Source of the DNA: DATFVJ01 sp963712955
Lineage (GTDB): Bacteria; Actinomycetota; Actinomycetes; Streptosporangiales; Streptosporangiaceae
Direction: 5' to 3'
Assembly: GCA_963712955.1 (NCBI GenBank)
Contig: CAVQKF010000010.1
Location: forward strand, 1 to 64,000
Length of the DNA stretch: 64,000 bases
Shown here piece by piece: positions 52,036 through 60,955 of the stretch (positions within the stretch are counted from its first letter, which is position 1; every line of letters begins with the position of its first letter). The translations under genes were made by a program, and so were the position numbers. The notes beneath the pieces are model-generated. The model was not told the DNA's origin and did not search any database. It worked only from the letters and a program-made list of their open reading frames with translations.

Positions 52036-54309
52036 GTGGCGGCACGGGATGTGCGGGAGGTCGCATTGGAGATTTGGCCCGGACGGCCGTTCCCCCTGGG
52101 CGCCACGCCTGACGAGTCAGGAACAAATTTCGCGGTGGCGTCGGAGATAGCCGAGCGGGTGGTGCTGTGCCTGTTCGACGCGGGAGGCGCGGAAACGCGT
52201 CTGCCGCTGCCAGCCCTCGATGACGGCGTGTGGCATGGGTTCGTGCCGGGAATCAGTGTCGGCCAGCGTTACGGCTACCGGGTGACCGGACCGTATGACC
52301 CGGCGCGCGGACTGCGCTGCAACCCGGCGAAACTGCTGCTCGACCCGAATGCCAAGGCGACAGCCGGCGAGCTGGTGTGGGGGGAGAGCCTGCTTGGCTA
52401 CCCGCCCGGTGACCCTGACGGGCGGAGCGACCTCGACTCCGCGCCGTCAATGCCGCGCTCGCTGGTCGCCGACTCTTCGTTCGCGTGGGGCGCGGACAGG
52501 CGGCCCGGCACGCCGTACCGCGACACTGTCATCTATGAGCTGCACGTCAAGGGGTTCACCCAGACGCGCCGTGACGTGCCGCCCGCGCTGCGGGGAACGT
52601 ATGCAGGGCTGGCGAGCCCGCCGGTGGTGGAGTACCTGGTCGGCCTCGGGGTGAGCGCGGTCGAGTTGCTGCCCGTCCACCAGTTCGTCGCCAGCAGGCA
52701 TCTGGCCGCGCGCGGCCTGGCCGACTACTGGGGCTACAACACCATCGGCTTCTTCGCCCCGCATGACGGCTACTCCGCGGCGGTGCGGGCCGGCCGTGTG
52801 GGCGGCCAGATCGCCGAGTTCCAGGCGATGGTCCAGGCGCTTCATGCGGCTGGGCTGGAGGTGCTGCTTGACGTGGTGTTCAACCACACGGCTGAGGGCA
52901 GTCACATGGGCCCGACGCTGTGCTTCCGTGGGGTGGACAACCCGGGGTACTACCGGCTCGTGCCCGGCGACCTCCGCCGTTACATGGACACCACGGGCAC
53001 CGGCAACTCGGTCAACGCCGACAACCCAACGTGCCTGCGCATGATCATGGACTCGCTGCGTTACTGGGTCAGCGAGATGCATGTCGACGGCTTCCGTTTC
53101 GATCTCGCCACCACGCTCGCCAGGGAGCGGGGCAACTTTGACCGGCTGGCCGCGTTCTTTGACATCTGCGGGCAGGACCCGGTGATCTCCCAGATCAAGC
53201 TGATCGCCGAGCCGTGGGACGTGGGCCAGCCAGACAGCTACAGCGTGGGCCGGTTCCCGGCCCTGTGGCGCGAGTGGAACGGCCGCTACCGCGACAACGT
53301 CCGCGACTTCTGGCGCGGCTGCGACGGGGTGCTGCCCGAATTCGCCACCCGGATTTCCGGGTCCTCCGACCTGTACGGCGCCACCCGGCACCGCCCTATC
53401 GCCTCGCTCAACTTCGTTACCGCCCACGACGGGTTCACGCTGCGCGACCTGGTCTCCTACGAGCGCAAGCACAACGAGGCCAACGGCGAGGGCAACCGGG
53501 ACGGAACCGACGACAACCGGTCGTGGAACTGCGGCGTGGAGGGCCCGACCGACGACCCGGAGATCCTCGCGCTGCGTGCCCGCCTGTCACGCGCCCTGCT
53601 CGGCACGCTGCTGCTGTCCCGCGGGGTGCCGATGATCCTCGGCGGCGACGAACTCGGCCGCACCCAGGGCGGCAACAACAACCCCTACTGCCAGGACAAC
53701 CCGACGTCCTGGTTCGACTGGGACGGCGCCGACACCGGCCTGACCGCCTACACCCGCCAGTTGATCGCGTTCCGCCGCGCGCACCCAGCGTTGCGCCGCG
53801 GCGCCTACATGGCCGATCCCGGCCACAACGTCTGGTTCACCCCGGAAGGCCGCGCGATGACCGACGCCGACTGGCATTCCCCTGACAGCAAGTCCCTCGC
53901 TGTCTATGTCGACGGCATGGTCGCGCCTGACCTCGATGCACGCGGCCGGCCCATGCTCGACGACGACCTGCTCACCCTGGTCAACGGATCGCCGGACCCG
54001 GTCACCTTCATCATCCCCGACGTCGGGAAACGATGCTGCTGGCGAACGGAGGTGGACAGCTTCGATCTTGGCGCTGACACAGCAAAGTCCCATACGGCTG
54101 CCGCCAGTGGCGCGACCCCGGCCCCTGACGCCGCGCCCGGCGCGGCTGACGCGGCTGACGTCGGCGCAGGCGGCACCGGCGTGGGCGCAGGCGGCGTGGG
54201 CGCAGGCGGCGTGGGCGCAGGCGGCGTGGGCGCAGGTGGCGTGGGCGCAGGCGGCCAAGTGACCGTCAGCCCGCGCTCCTTCGTCCTGCTCCTCGCCCAG
54301 CCGTCCTAA
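52036..54309 (+). CDS. glgX: Glycogen debranching enzyme GlgX
   Basis: A 757-residue GH13 debranching enzyme that releases alpha-1,6-linked side chains of phosphorylase-limited glycogen. After the N-terminal CBM48-like domain (PFPLGATPDESGTNFAVASE), the barrel has VIYELHVKGFTQTRR, DVVFNHTAEGSHMGP, the nucleophile Asp in VDGFRFDLATTLARE, the acid Glu in KLIAEPWDVG and Asp in VTAHDGFTLRDLVSYERKHN. The C-terminal domain has GGDELGRTQGGNNNPYCQDN. The GTG at 52036 fits the family length, but no strong ribosome binding site is visible. Near the C-terminus a Gly/Ala/Val repeat (54181-54255) interrupts the last beta-strands. Confidence 0.9.
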   Translation: MAARDVREVALEIWPGRPFPLGATPDESGTNFAVASEIAERVVLCLFDAGGAETRLPLPALDDGVWHGFVPGISVGQRYGYRVTGPYDPARGLRCNPAKLLLDPNAKATAGELVWGESLLGYPPGDPDGRSDLDSAPSMPRSLVADSSFAWGADRRPGTPYRDTVIYELHVKGFTQTRRDVPPALRGTYAGLASPPVVEYLVGLGVSAVELLPVHQFVASRHLAARGLADYWGYNTIGFFAPHDGYSAAVRAGRVGGQIAEFQAMVQALHAAGLEVLLDVVFNHTAEGSHMGPTLCFRGVDNPGYYRLVPGDLRRYMDTTGTGNSVNADNPTCLRMIMDSLRYWVSEMHVDGFRFDLATTLARERGNFDRLAAFFDICGQDPVISQIKLIAEPWDVGQPDSYSVGRFPALWREWNGRYRDNVRDFWRGCDGVLPEFATRISGSSDLYGATRHRPIASLNFVTAHDGFTLRDLVSYERKHNEANGEGNRDGTDDNRSWNCGVEGPTDDPEILALRARLSRALLGTLLLSRGVPMILGGDELGRTQGGNNNPYCQDNPTSWFDWDGADTGLTAYTRQLIAFRRAHPALRRGAYMADPGHNVWFTPEGRAMTDADWHSPDSKSLAVYVDGMVAPDLDARGRPMLDDDLLTLVNGSPDPVTFIIPDVGKRCCWRTEVDSFDLGADTAKSHTAAASGATPAPDAAPGAADAADVGAGGTGVGAGGVGAGGVGAGGVGAGGVGAGGQVTVSPRSFVLLLAQPS
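54181..54255 (+). repeat. Five 15-bp tandem repeats in glgX
   Basis: The unit GTGGGCGCAGGCGGC occurs five times in tandem (one copy with a single base change) and encodes VGAGG five times. It follows a related stretch at 54160-54180. The insert sits between the C-terminal beta-sandwich and the last strand QVTVSPRSFVLLLAQ. Because the unit is a multiple of three, copy number can change without a frameshift. Confidence 0.9.
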
Positions 54310-54442
54310 CATTCACGCCTCTGCCGCCGCGAACAGGTGCAGGACCGGGAAGTGCGGAGTTGCGATCGGCTGAATGGGGACTGCTTGCCCTGGCATGCAG
54401 CGGTTGGGAGGATGGACCGCATAAAGCGGCCTTGGGAGGGGT

Positions 54443-56275
54443 ATGGCGTCCGATCATGGTGGAACCGGTCTGGCGTCAGACCTGGTAGAGGCTGCCGCGG
54501 GTCCGGCGCTGCCGAAGGCCCCGACGGGGATCCCTGGGCTCGACGACATCACCCGGGGCGGGCTGCCCCAGGGCAGGTCGACGCTGGTGACGGGCAGCGC
54601 GGGATCCGGCAAGACGTTGCTGGGGTTGCAGTTCCTGGTCGCGGGCGCCCGGCAGTACGACGAGCCAGGCGTCCTTGTCACCTTTGAGGAGTCGGCAGAA
54701 AAGGTCAGCGCCAACGTCACCTCACTTGGCTTCGACCTCGACGGGCTCCAGCGGGACCAGCTGCTCGTCGTGCATTCCTTCCGCGTGGACCCCGCTGAGG
54801 TCATCGAGACGGGGGACTTCGACCTCGAGCCGCTGTTCCTCCTTCTCGACGACACCATCAAGCGCATCGGAGCGAAGCGTGTCGTGCTCGACACCATCGA
54901 GTTGCTGTTCGGCGCGTTCCGTGAGCAGGCGATCGTGCGAGCGGAGCTCGGCCGGTTGTTCCGCTGGCTCGAGGACCGGGCCGTCACCGCGATCGTGACC
55001 GGCGAGCGGGGTGACAGCGCCCTCACCCGCCACGGGATCGAGGAGTTCGTTTCTGACTGCGTGATCGTTCTCGACCACCGCATACGCGAGGAGGTTTCCA
55101 CCCGCCGCCTCAGAGTGGTCAAGTACCGTGGGTCGGCGCACGAAACCAACGAGTACCCCTTCTTGATCTCGGCCCATGGCTTCGTCGTGCTGCCGATCAC
55201 CTCGGTGGCCCTCGACTACGGCGCGTCCGACGAGCGAATCTCGACGGGCGTGGCCCGCCTCGACCATATGCTGGCCGGCGGCCTGTTCCGGGGATCGACC
55301 GTCCTGGTAAGCGGAACGGCGGGCACGGGCAAGACCACGCTCGGAGCCCACCTCGTCGACTCGGCGTGCGCACGGGGTGAGCGGGCGCTGCTGGTCCTGT
55401 TCGAGGAGTCACCCGAGCAGCTGATCCGCAACATGCGATCGGTGGGGCTTGACCTGGGGCGCTGGGTGGAGGCGGGCCTGCTGCGCATGTGGGCGGCCCG
55501 GCCGACAGTGTTCGGGCTCGAAACCCACCTGGCGATCCTGGCCCGGCTGATCGACGAGGCCGAGCCGTCCGTCGCCGTCCTCGACGGGATCGCCAGCCTC
55601 ACCCATGGGCCCACCGGCGGCGAGGTGACCTCGATGGTGGCCCGCCAGATCGACCAGCTCAAGGTCCGGGGGATCACCGCGATGGCGACGACGCTGGCTC
55701 AAGAGAACGAGACGAGCATGGTGGGCATCTCCTCGCTGGTGGACACCTGGTTGCTGCTGCGCAACGTCGACTCGGACGGCGAGCGCAACCGGCTGCTGTT
55801 CGTGCTGAAGTCGCGGGGCACCGCCCATTCGAACCAGGTGCGGGAGTTCGTGCTCACCGACCGCGGCGTCGAGCTCGTCGACGTGTATGTGGGCCCGGCG
55901 GGCGTCGTGACCGGCTCCGCTCGCCTGGCGCAGGAAGCCAAGGAGCGCGGCGCGAAGCTGCAGCGGAGTGAGGACCTTACGCGGCGCCGGCGCGAGCTGC
56001 GGCGGGGCATCGTTGAGGGCGAGGCCCAGGTCGCCGTGCTGCAGGACGAGCTCGCCGCGGAAAGGGCCGAGCTCGAGCGGATCGACGGGCGCGAACGGCG
56101 TCAGGCGGCCGACGCCGAGGCGGCCCGGTCGGCCATGGCCGCGCGGCGCTGGGCCGACTCGGCCCCGCGCGACGAAGCCCCGCGCGATGAAGCCCTGCGC
56201 GACGACGCCCCGCGCGATGAAGTCCCGCGCGACGAAGTCCCGCGCGACGAAGTCCCGCGCGACGAAGGAGGGTGA
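54443..56275 (+). CDS. kaiC: KaiC-family RecA-like ATPase
   Basis: A 610-residue protein with two KaiC domains. Domain 1 (about 25-250) has Walker A GSAGSGKTLLGLQF and the catalytic Glu pair in VLVTFEESAEKV. Domain 2 (about 265-490) has GTAGTGKTTLGAHL and LLVLFEESPEQL. Where cyanobacterial KaiC carries its autophosphorylated Ser-Thr pair, this protein reads VGISSLVDTW. A coiled-coil region follows (AQEAKERGAKLQRSEDLTRR, then EGEAQVAVLQDELAAERAEL). The C-terminus ends in seven pentapeptide repeats. Upstream is glgX and downstream two kaiB-like genes. A GGGAGGGG lies just before the ATG. A clock or stress-timer ATPase is inferred. Confidence 0.9.
   Translation: MASDHGGTGLASDLVEAAAGPALPKAPTGIPGLDDITRGGLPQGRSTLVTGSAGSGKTLLGLQFLVAGARQYDEPGVLVTFEESAEKVSANVTSLGFDLDGLQRDQLLVVHSFRVDPAEVIETGDFDLEPLFLLLDDTIKRIGAKRVVLDTIELLFGAFREQAIVRAELGRLFRWLEDRAVTAIVTGERGDSALTRHGIEEFVSDCVIVLDHRIREEVSTRRLRVVKYRGSAHETNEYPFLISAHGFVVLPITSVALDYGASDERISTGVARLDHMLAGGLFRGSTVLVSGTAGTGKTTLGAHLVDSACARGERALLVLFEESPEQLIRNMRSVGLDLGRWVEAGLLRMWAARPTVFGLETHLAILARLIDEAEPSVAVLDGIASLTHGPTGGEVTSMVARQIDQLKVRGITAMATTLAQENETSMVGISSLVDTWLLLRNVDSDGERNRLLFVLKSRGTAHSNQVREFVLTDRGVELVDVYVGPAGVVTGSARLAQEAKERGAKLQRSEDLTRRRRELRRGIVEGEAQVAVLQDELAAERAELERIDGRERRQAADAEAARSAMAARRWADSAPRDEAPRDEALRDDAPRDEVPRDEVPRDEVPRDEGG
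56165..56269 (+). repeat. Seven 15-bp tandem repeats at the 3' end of kaiC
   Basis: Seven consecutive 15-base units encode PRDEA, PRDEA, LRDDA, PRDEV, PRDEV, PRDEV and PRDEG. The last four units are almost identical in DNA sequence. The repeats form a charged tail of KaiC beyond its coiled coil. As in glgX the unit keeps the frame, so copy number variation is possible. Confidence 0.9.
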
Positions 56276-56621
56276 CGACGATGACCCGACCGCACGCCGC
56301 CGATGCGGGAGCCTCGGAGCCGGCATCCCCCCTGAGACCTGGGAGCTACGCCTCTACGTGACCGGCCGCTCGCCCAAATGCGTCCGCGCGATCGAGAACC
56401 TGCGTCTTGCCTGCGAGCAGCACCTGGCCGGGCGGTACCACATCGAGGTCGTGGACCTGCTGGAGAACCCGCGGCTGGCGGCCGACGACCAGATCCTGGC
56501 CGTGCCCACGCTTGTCCGTAAGCTCCCGCCGCCCATCAGAAAGATCGTCGGCGACCTCTCCGACACCGACCGGCTCCTCGTCGGGTTGCAGCTTCGACCG
56601 CGGAAGGGCGAGGGAACGTGA
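56272..56621 (+). pseudogene. kaiB: KaiB-like protein, one frameshift
   Basis: The GTG at 56272 lies just behind an AAGGAGGGT site and overlaps the kaiC stop region. The first codons read TTMTRPHAADAGASEPASP. At the run of six C (56327-56332) the frame must change by one base to reach ETWELRLYVTGRSPKC. From there the KaiB thioredoxin-like fold is complete: VRAIENLRLACEQHLAGRYH, IEVVDLLENPRLAADDQILA and VPTLVRKLPPPIRKIVGDLS. Length after correction is about 115 residues, as expected. KaiB binds KaiC to set its phosphorylation phase. Confidence 0.75.
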
Positions 56622-56995
56622 CCGACGTCGTTGCGCATCCTCGCGGGTCGCTTACGCTCTACGTTAGCGGAGCGTCGCCGCGCTCGATCCGGGCGATCGA
56701 GACCGTGCGGCGCGTCTGCGACGAGGAGCTCGCCGGGTAGGTCGTCTTGGAGGTCGTCGACGTGCATCTCCTGCCCCCGCTTGTCGTGTGCCACAAATCG
56801 CCGCCTCGACGCTTGTGCGGCACCTGCCGCCGCCCGCCGCAATCAGCGGGGGATCGCCCCGACACAACGAAGGTTCTCGTCAGCCGCAGCTGCTGGCGCG
56901 CCTTCGTGGGCAGGCTGCCGCCGAGCGCGTTGCTCGCCGGGGTCGGTCTCGACGGGCGGACTGCGCCTCACCGGGTTCGCCGTGACGACGACTGA
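56618..56995 (+). pseudogene. Second KaiB-like gene, nonsense and frameshifts
   Basis: The GTG at 56618 overlaps the first kaiB stop and begins TDVVAHPRGSLTLYVSGASP then RSIRAIETVRRVCDEELAG, a KaiB N-terminus. A TAG at 56738-56740 interrupts it before VVLEVVDVHLLPP. The later part is spread over two frames: IAASTLVRHLPPP and then GDRPDTTKVLVS, which match the KaiB C-terminal half. The frame ends at 56995 inside the next gene's start region. With a stop and at least two shifts this copy is more decayed than the first. Confidence 0.65.
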
Positions 56996-59064
56996 CCCCG
57001 GGGCGGCAACGCCCGGGGACCCGCTGGAAGAATTGCGCCGGGAGCTCGACGAGGCACGAGACACCTTGCGCGCCATCCGGACCGGCGGAGTCGATGCCCT
57101 CGTCATCGACGCCGGCAGCGGCGAGGAGGTGTTCCCGCTCAGCGGCGCCGGCCGCCGCCTGGAAGAATTGCGGCGGGAGCTCGAAGAGGCACGAGACACG
57201 CTGCGCACCATCCGGACCGGCGGCTTCGACGCCCTCGTCATCGATGCCGGTAACGGCGAGGAGGTGTTCGCGCTCAGCGGCGTCGGCCAGCCGTACGGGC
57301 TGCTGGTCGAGGGCATTGCTGAGGGAGCGCGCACCTACTTCCGTGCGGTGGCGACCGACTTCGACGGCACCCTGGCTGAGGGCACGGTCGCGCCCGACAC
57401 GCTGGCCGCGCTCGCCGAGGCACGCGCACGGGGGATCCGGGTGATCTTGGTCACCGGGCGGATCATGAGCGAGTTGCGGGCCGTGTTCCCTGAGGTGGAT
57501 GACCACGTCGACGCGGTCGTGGCCGAGAACGGCGCCGTGGTGGTCACCTCGGTCGGGGTCCGCCAGGTGGCCGCCCCCGATCGGCCGCGCCGTGAGCGCG
57601 GCGCTGGCCGCCCGTGGTGTCGCCCACCGCAACGGGCAGGTGCTGGTCGCCTGCGCCGCCGCCGACGAGCCGGCCGTCTCGGAGGTGATCCGCGAGCTGG
57701 GCCTGGACTGCCAGCTCGTCCGCAACCGGGGCGAGCTGATGATCCTGCCGGCCGGGGTGACCAAGGGCACCGGCCTGCTCGAGGCGCTCGGCGATCTGGG
57801 CCTTTCGCACCACAACACCATCGGCGTCGGCGACGCCGAGAACGACCACAGCCTGCTGGATGTCTGCGAGATCGGCGTGGCCGTCGCCAACGCGGTCGAC
57901 GCCATCCGCGCGCACGCCGATGTCGTGCTGGCCTTGCCGGACGGCCAGGGGGTGGCCGAGCTGCTGCGCGGACCGCTGCTCGCCGGGCGCGCCCACGCTC
58001 CATCCCCGCCGCTGGCAGATCACGTTGGGCATCGACGACCGCGGCGAGGCGGTAACCCTGCCCGCCTCCCAGCTCAACGTCGCCGTCTGTGGCGGCACCG
58101 GGGCATGGCAAGTCGTACCTGGCCGGGCTGATCTGCGAACAGCTGGTCCGCCTCGGCTACTCCCTGGTCGTCTTCGACCCCGAAGGCGACCATCTCGGGC
58201 TCGGCGAGCTGCGCGGCGTGTTCGTCACCGGAGGCCACGAGGGCCGCCTCGCCGACCCCGCCGAGGTCGTGCGCCTGCTGCGCCACGGCCACGCCACCGT
58301 GGTCATCGACCTGTCCCACCTCGACGCCGCCGGCCGGGCCGCCTACGCGGCGGGCCTGGCCGGCGAGGTCGAAGCCCACCGGGCGGCAACCGGCCTCCCG
58401 CAGTGGGTGGTCGTCGACGAAGCCCACGGGCCCATCGGGCGGGACACGACCACGCGCCGCATGTTCGACCCCGCCGCCAAGGGCTACCTGCTCGTCACCT
58501 GGCGGCCCGAGGAGCTGTCGGCCGACGCCCTCGTCGCCCTCGACGCCGTGATCGCCCTCGGCTCACCTCACCCCGCCAGCCGGTTCGTCGACCTCGCCGC
58601 GGCGGTGGCCGATATGCCCCGCGCCGAGATCGCCCGGCTCCTCGCCGGGCCGACCGGCCGCGCGGTGCTGGCCTGGCGGCAGCACCCCCGCGAGGCGGTG
58701 GCGTTCACCCTCGGGACCCGGATCACTCCCCATCTGCGGCACGAGCACAAGTACGGCCAGTCCGGCGTCGAGCCCGCCCACCGGTTCTACTTCCGGGACC
58801 GAGCCCGACACCCCCACCGGGGCGGTCGCCGCCAACCTCGCCGAACTGGAAGCCGAGCTGGTCCGCTGCGACCGGGGCGTCCTGCGCCACCACTGCCCCC
58901 GCCACGACTTCTCCGGCTGGGTAGCCGGCGTCTTCCGCGACAGCGCGCTCGCCGCCAACCTTGCCGCCGCCGAAGCCGTCCTGTCGGCCGAAAGCCCCGC
59001 CGCGGTCGTCGAACAGGTACGCCTGGCGCTCATCGCCGCACTTCAAGCCCGCCGCGCCCACTGA
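56982..59064 (+). pseudogene. HAD phosphatase fused to HerA-like ATPase, several frameshifts
   Basis: The GTG at 56982 begins TTTDPGAATPGDPLEELRRE. Two tandem 45-residue units follow (57024-57158 and 57159-57293) with LRAIRTGGVDALVIDAGSGE and EEVFPLSG, a linker otherwise seen in PAS histidine kinases. Next is a HAD phosphatase (VATDFDGTLAEGTV, VILVTGRIMSELRAVFP, TIGVGDAENDHSLLDVC). Then comes a P-loop ATPase with GGTGHGKSYLAGLICE, VFDPEGDHLGLG and the Walker B VVVDEAHGP. The frame changes near 57580, 58000, 58100 and 58800. The last part (LAELEAELVRCDRGVLRHHC) ends at 59062-59064. If the shifts are errors this is one roughly 690-residue protein. Confidence 0.65.
57024..57293 (+). repeat. 135-bp tandem duplication in the HAD fusion gene
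   Basis: Two adjacent 135-base units are nearly identical and encode the linker LEELRRELDEARDTLRAIRT then GGVDALVIDAGSGEEVFPLS twice. The second unit runs directly into the HAD domain. The period is exactly 45 codons. Confidence 0.85.
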
Positions 59065-59430
59065 ACCCCGCCCGTTGAACCCCGCCCGCATCGGGCACGA
59101 GGAACTCATCCGCCGGCGGAGGCACTTGTCGATCGTGTGCCACGGCGCAACGCCGTTATGGATCTTGCGAACGAAGTCCCGGACGGTGGTGGCGGGGCCC
59201 TAAGTCGGTCCATGGGCACGTGTCAATCCATGTTCGGACAACCTAGAGTGGACCTTGGCAGCGACGTGGGCGAGTGTGCCCCTCGCCGAAGGCGTCGTCG
59301 GCGATGTCCCCGGACCCCGAGGCCGTTTCCCCGGGGGCCGTTCACGTCAGAATGATATGCCGGGTGCGGCCTCAATGAGACATCGTGTTGAGGCGAGAAC
59401 GCTGAGGATGTCCGCGAGGAAGGACCACAC
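59065..59430. other. Intergenic region upstream of the ferritin-like gene
   Basis: About 365 bases between the fusion gene and the ferritin-like gene. No frame resembles a protein. It should contain the ferritin promoter, but I cannot name a convincing -35/-10 pair or an iron-box. Confidence 0.45.
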
Positions 59431-59883
59431 ATGGAGATCGACTACGACGGCACGCTGAAGGTATTGAACGAGATCGTTGAGCTCGAACTGGCGGGAGTTG
59501 TGCGCTATACCCAGTACTCGCTCATGATCTTCGGTCATTCACGGATTCCCATCACGAACTGGATGCGCGAGCAGGCACTGGAGTCGCTTGCGCACGCTAC
59601 GCAAGCGGGCGAAGAAGTGACGACACTCGGCGGAGATGTTTCACTGGGCATAGGCGAGCTCGTGGATACCCGCCATTCTTCGGTCGACGACATGCTGCGG
59701 GAAATGCTCGAGCACGAGCGCCGTGCCGTCAATGCATACCGCAAACTCCTCGCACTGACCGAGGGGCGCAGCGTGTCGCTCGAAGAGCTCGCACGCCAGA
59801 TGATCCGCGTTGAAGAGCTGGACGTTGCAGAGGTCGAGAAGATGCTGCGCGTACCGGGCGACACTCGTCCTGCGGCGCGGTAG
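59431..59883 (+). CDS. Bacterioferritin-like ferritin
   Basis: A 150-residue four-helix-bundle protein of the bacterioferritin/ferritin-like type. The helices carry iron-site residues: LNEIVELELAGVVRYTQYSL, then MREQALESLAHATQAGEEVT, MLREMLEHERRAVNAYRKLL and MIRVEELDVAEVEKML. Glu and His positions in helices one to four are consistent with a di-iron centre (E, ExxH-like). The length is near that of bacterioferritins (about 155). The ATG follows GGAAGGACC. It should oxidise and store iron or protect DNA under stress. It is monocistronic. Confidence 0.82.
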   Translation: MEIDYDGTLKVLNEIVELELAGVVRYTQYSLMIFGHSRIPITNWMREQALESLAHATQAGEEVTTLGGDVSLGIGELVDTRHSSVDDMLREMLEHERRAVNAYRKLLALTEGRSVSLEELARQMIRVEELDVAEVEKMLRVPGDTRPAAR

Positions 59884-60059
59884 GAGTCCGTCGTCCAGTG
59901 GCGGAGTGACAGTAAGTAATCAGTGGGAAGGACGACCTGGCGAGGCTGCGGTCGGCCTTCGCCGATGGCGGCGCGGTCACGCGCTCTGGCCGACGAAGGG
60001 TCCAGCGAAACTATGTGCAGGTTGTGACCGAGGGTGGTCACAATCCACTCCCGTCCGAA
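59884..60059. other. Short intergenic stretch
   Basis: About 175 bases after the ferritin-like gene with no supported gene or hairpin. Confidence 0.4.
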
Positions 60060-60380
60060 AGCCGGTCGGCCTTCACGTTCCGCCCGGGGCAGGCGCCGAG
60101 CCGGTCGATCGCCGGGGCGTCCTCAGTCACGGACTGAGGGGGCCGCGAAGGGTCGTCGGCCGGATGGAACGTGGCCGAGCTTGTCGCGGCTGAATGCGAG
60201 CTCCTGCTCGGCGAGGTCGTCGGGATCTGCCGCGGGTTGGCCGGTGGCTCGGCCCAGGTCCGAGCCATCGACGAGTACCTCGGTGGTGCGCAGGTGCGGC
60301 GCCATCATGCCAGGGACTGATCCGAACGGCCCGGCAAACACCTGCTTGGGTACCGCAGGCTGGCCAAATGCTGCGAGCAG
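60060..60380 (-). pseudogene. TIGR03086 / maleylpyruvate isomerase-like fragment
   Basis: On the minus strand from 60380 the frame reads LLAAFGQPAVPKQVFAGPFG, then HLRTTEVLVDGSDLGRATGQ, PAADPDDLAEQELAFSRDKL and GHVPSGRRPFAAPSV. It continues after a frameshift as TEDAPAIDRLGACPGR. This is the C-terminal half of the TIGR03086 metal-binding (mycothiol-dependent maleylpyruvate isomerase-like) family. The N-terminal half is absent, so the gene is truncated as well as frameshifted. Confidence 0.6.
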
Positions 60381-60384
60381 ATCC

Positions 60385-60520
60385 GCCCGTTGGCTTGCAG
60401 GGGGTCGGAGCCGAAACCACGTTGGCCCGAACCGACGGCCACCCCTCCCTGCCGGACAGCGCGTCGGCGATGGCGGCAAAGCTTTGCTCGGCCCCCGGCC
60501 GGTCAGACATCGACACGGCG
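60385..60520 (-). pseudogene. N-terminal fragment of a TfoX-like/hypothetical protein
   Basis: Just upstream of the previous fragment the minus strand reads MSDRPGAEQSFAAIADALSG. After a frameshift it continues GVAVGSGQRGFGSDPLQANG and RI. This matches, from memory, small actinobacterial proteins with GVTxGSGxRGFGSDALQVNG. The rest is missing and the DNA passes directly into the TIGR03086 fragment, so two truncated genes were joined. Confidence 0.4.
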
Positions 60521-60892
60521 GATCTCAAGGATCGGGACTCCTGACGTGAGCACGTCATGAAGCTATAGGTCGACGTGTTTGCGATCCACCAAGCGACCGT
60601 GGCGACCTGACGACGGTCCCCGGTGGCCCACCAACGAGCCGTGAGGCCTCCAGCGCCGGGGCCAAATGCTGGGGCTCTACGGCCGGACCGCCGGACCTTG
60701 GATGATCCGCAGCGGCTGCGGGCTGACCGAGTTGTTCCGTTTGTCAGCTGCCATCAGGGAACCCGCCGCAGTGCAGCACCATGGGATAGTGGGGCAGGGC
60801 GAGGCCGGCGCGATCGGGCGAAGCCGCACTCGTCGCCGTTGGCGTAGGGCTTGGTCCCGAATCCCCAGCGAGGCGTTGTGATCAAGGGTTCA
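60521..60892. other. Gene-free stretch
   Basis: About 370 bases with no supported protein on either strand. Short open frames are low-complexity. It may contain decayed sequence from the gene that once followed the MarR gene. Confidence 0.4.
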
Positions 60893-60955
60893 GCGCAGAT
60901 ACTTGACCGGGCGGACCTGCTCGAACCAGGTGAGGTCGGCGGCACGTGCGGTCAT
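60893..60955 (-). pseudogene. Short remnant coupled to the MarR gene
   Basis: An ATG at 60955 overlaps the MarR stop codon (ATGA on the minus strand) and begins TARAADLTWFEQVRPVKYLR before a stop at 60893-60895. This looks like the start of a gene once cotranslated with MarR, now cut by a nonsense codon. I do not recognise the family. Confidence 0.4.

Noticed and set aside
54181..54255. Possible CRISPR array from tandem repeats
   Set aside because: The units are contiguous 15-bp coding repeats without spacers.
56165..56269. Possible CRISPR array from tandem repeats in kaiC
   Set aside because: The repeats are contiguous, in frame and have no spacers; no cas gene is present.
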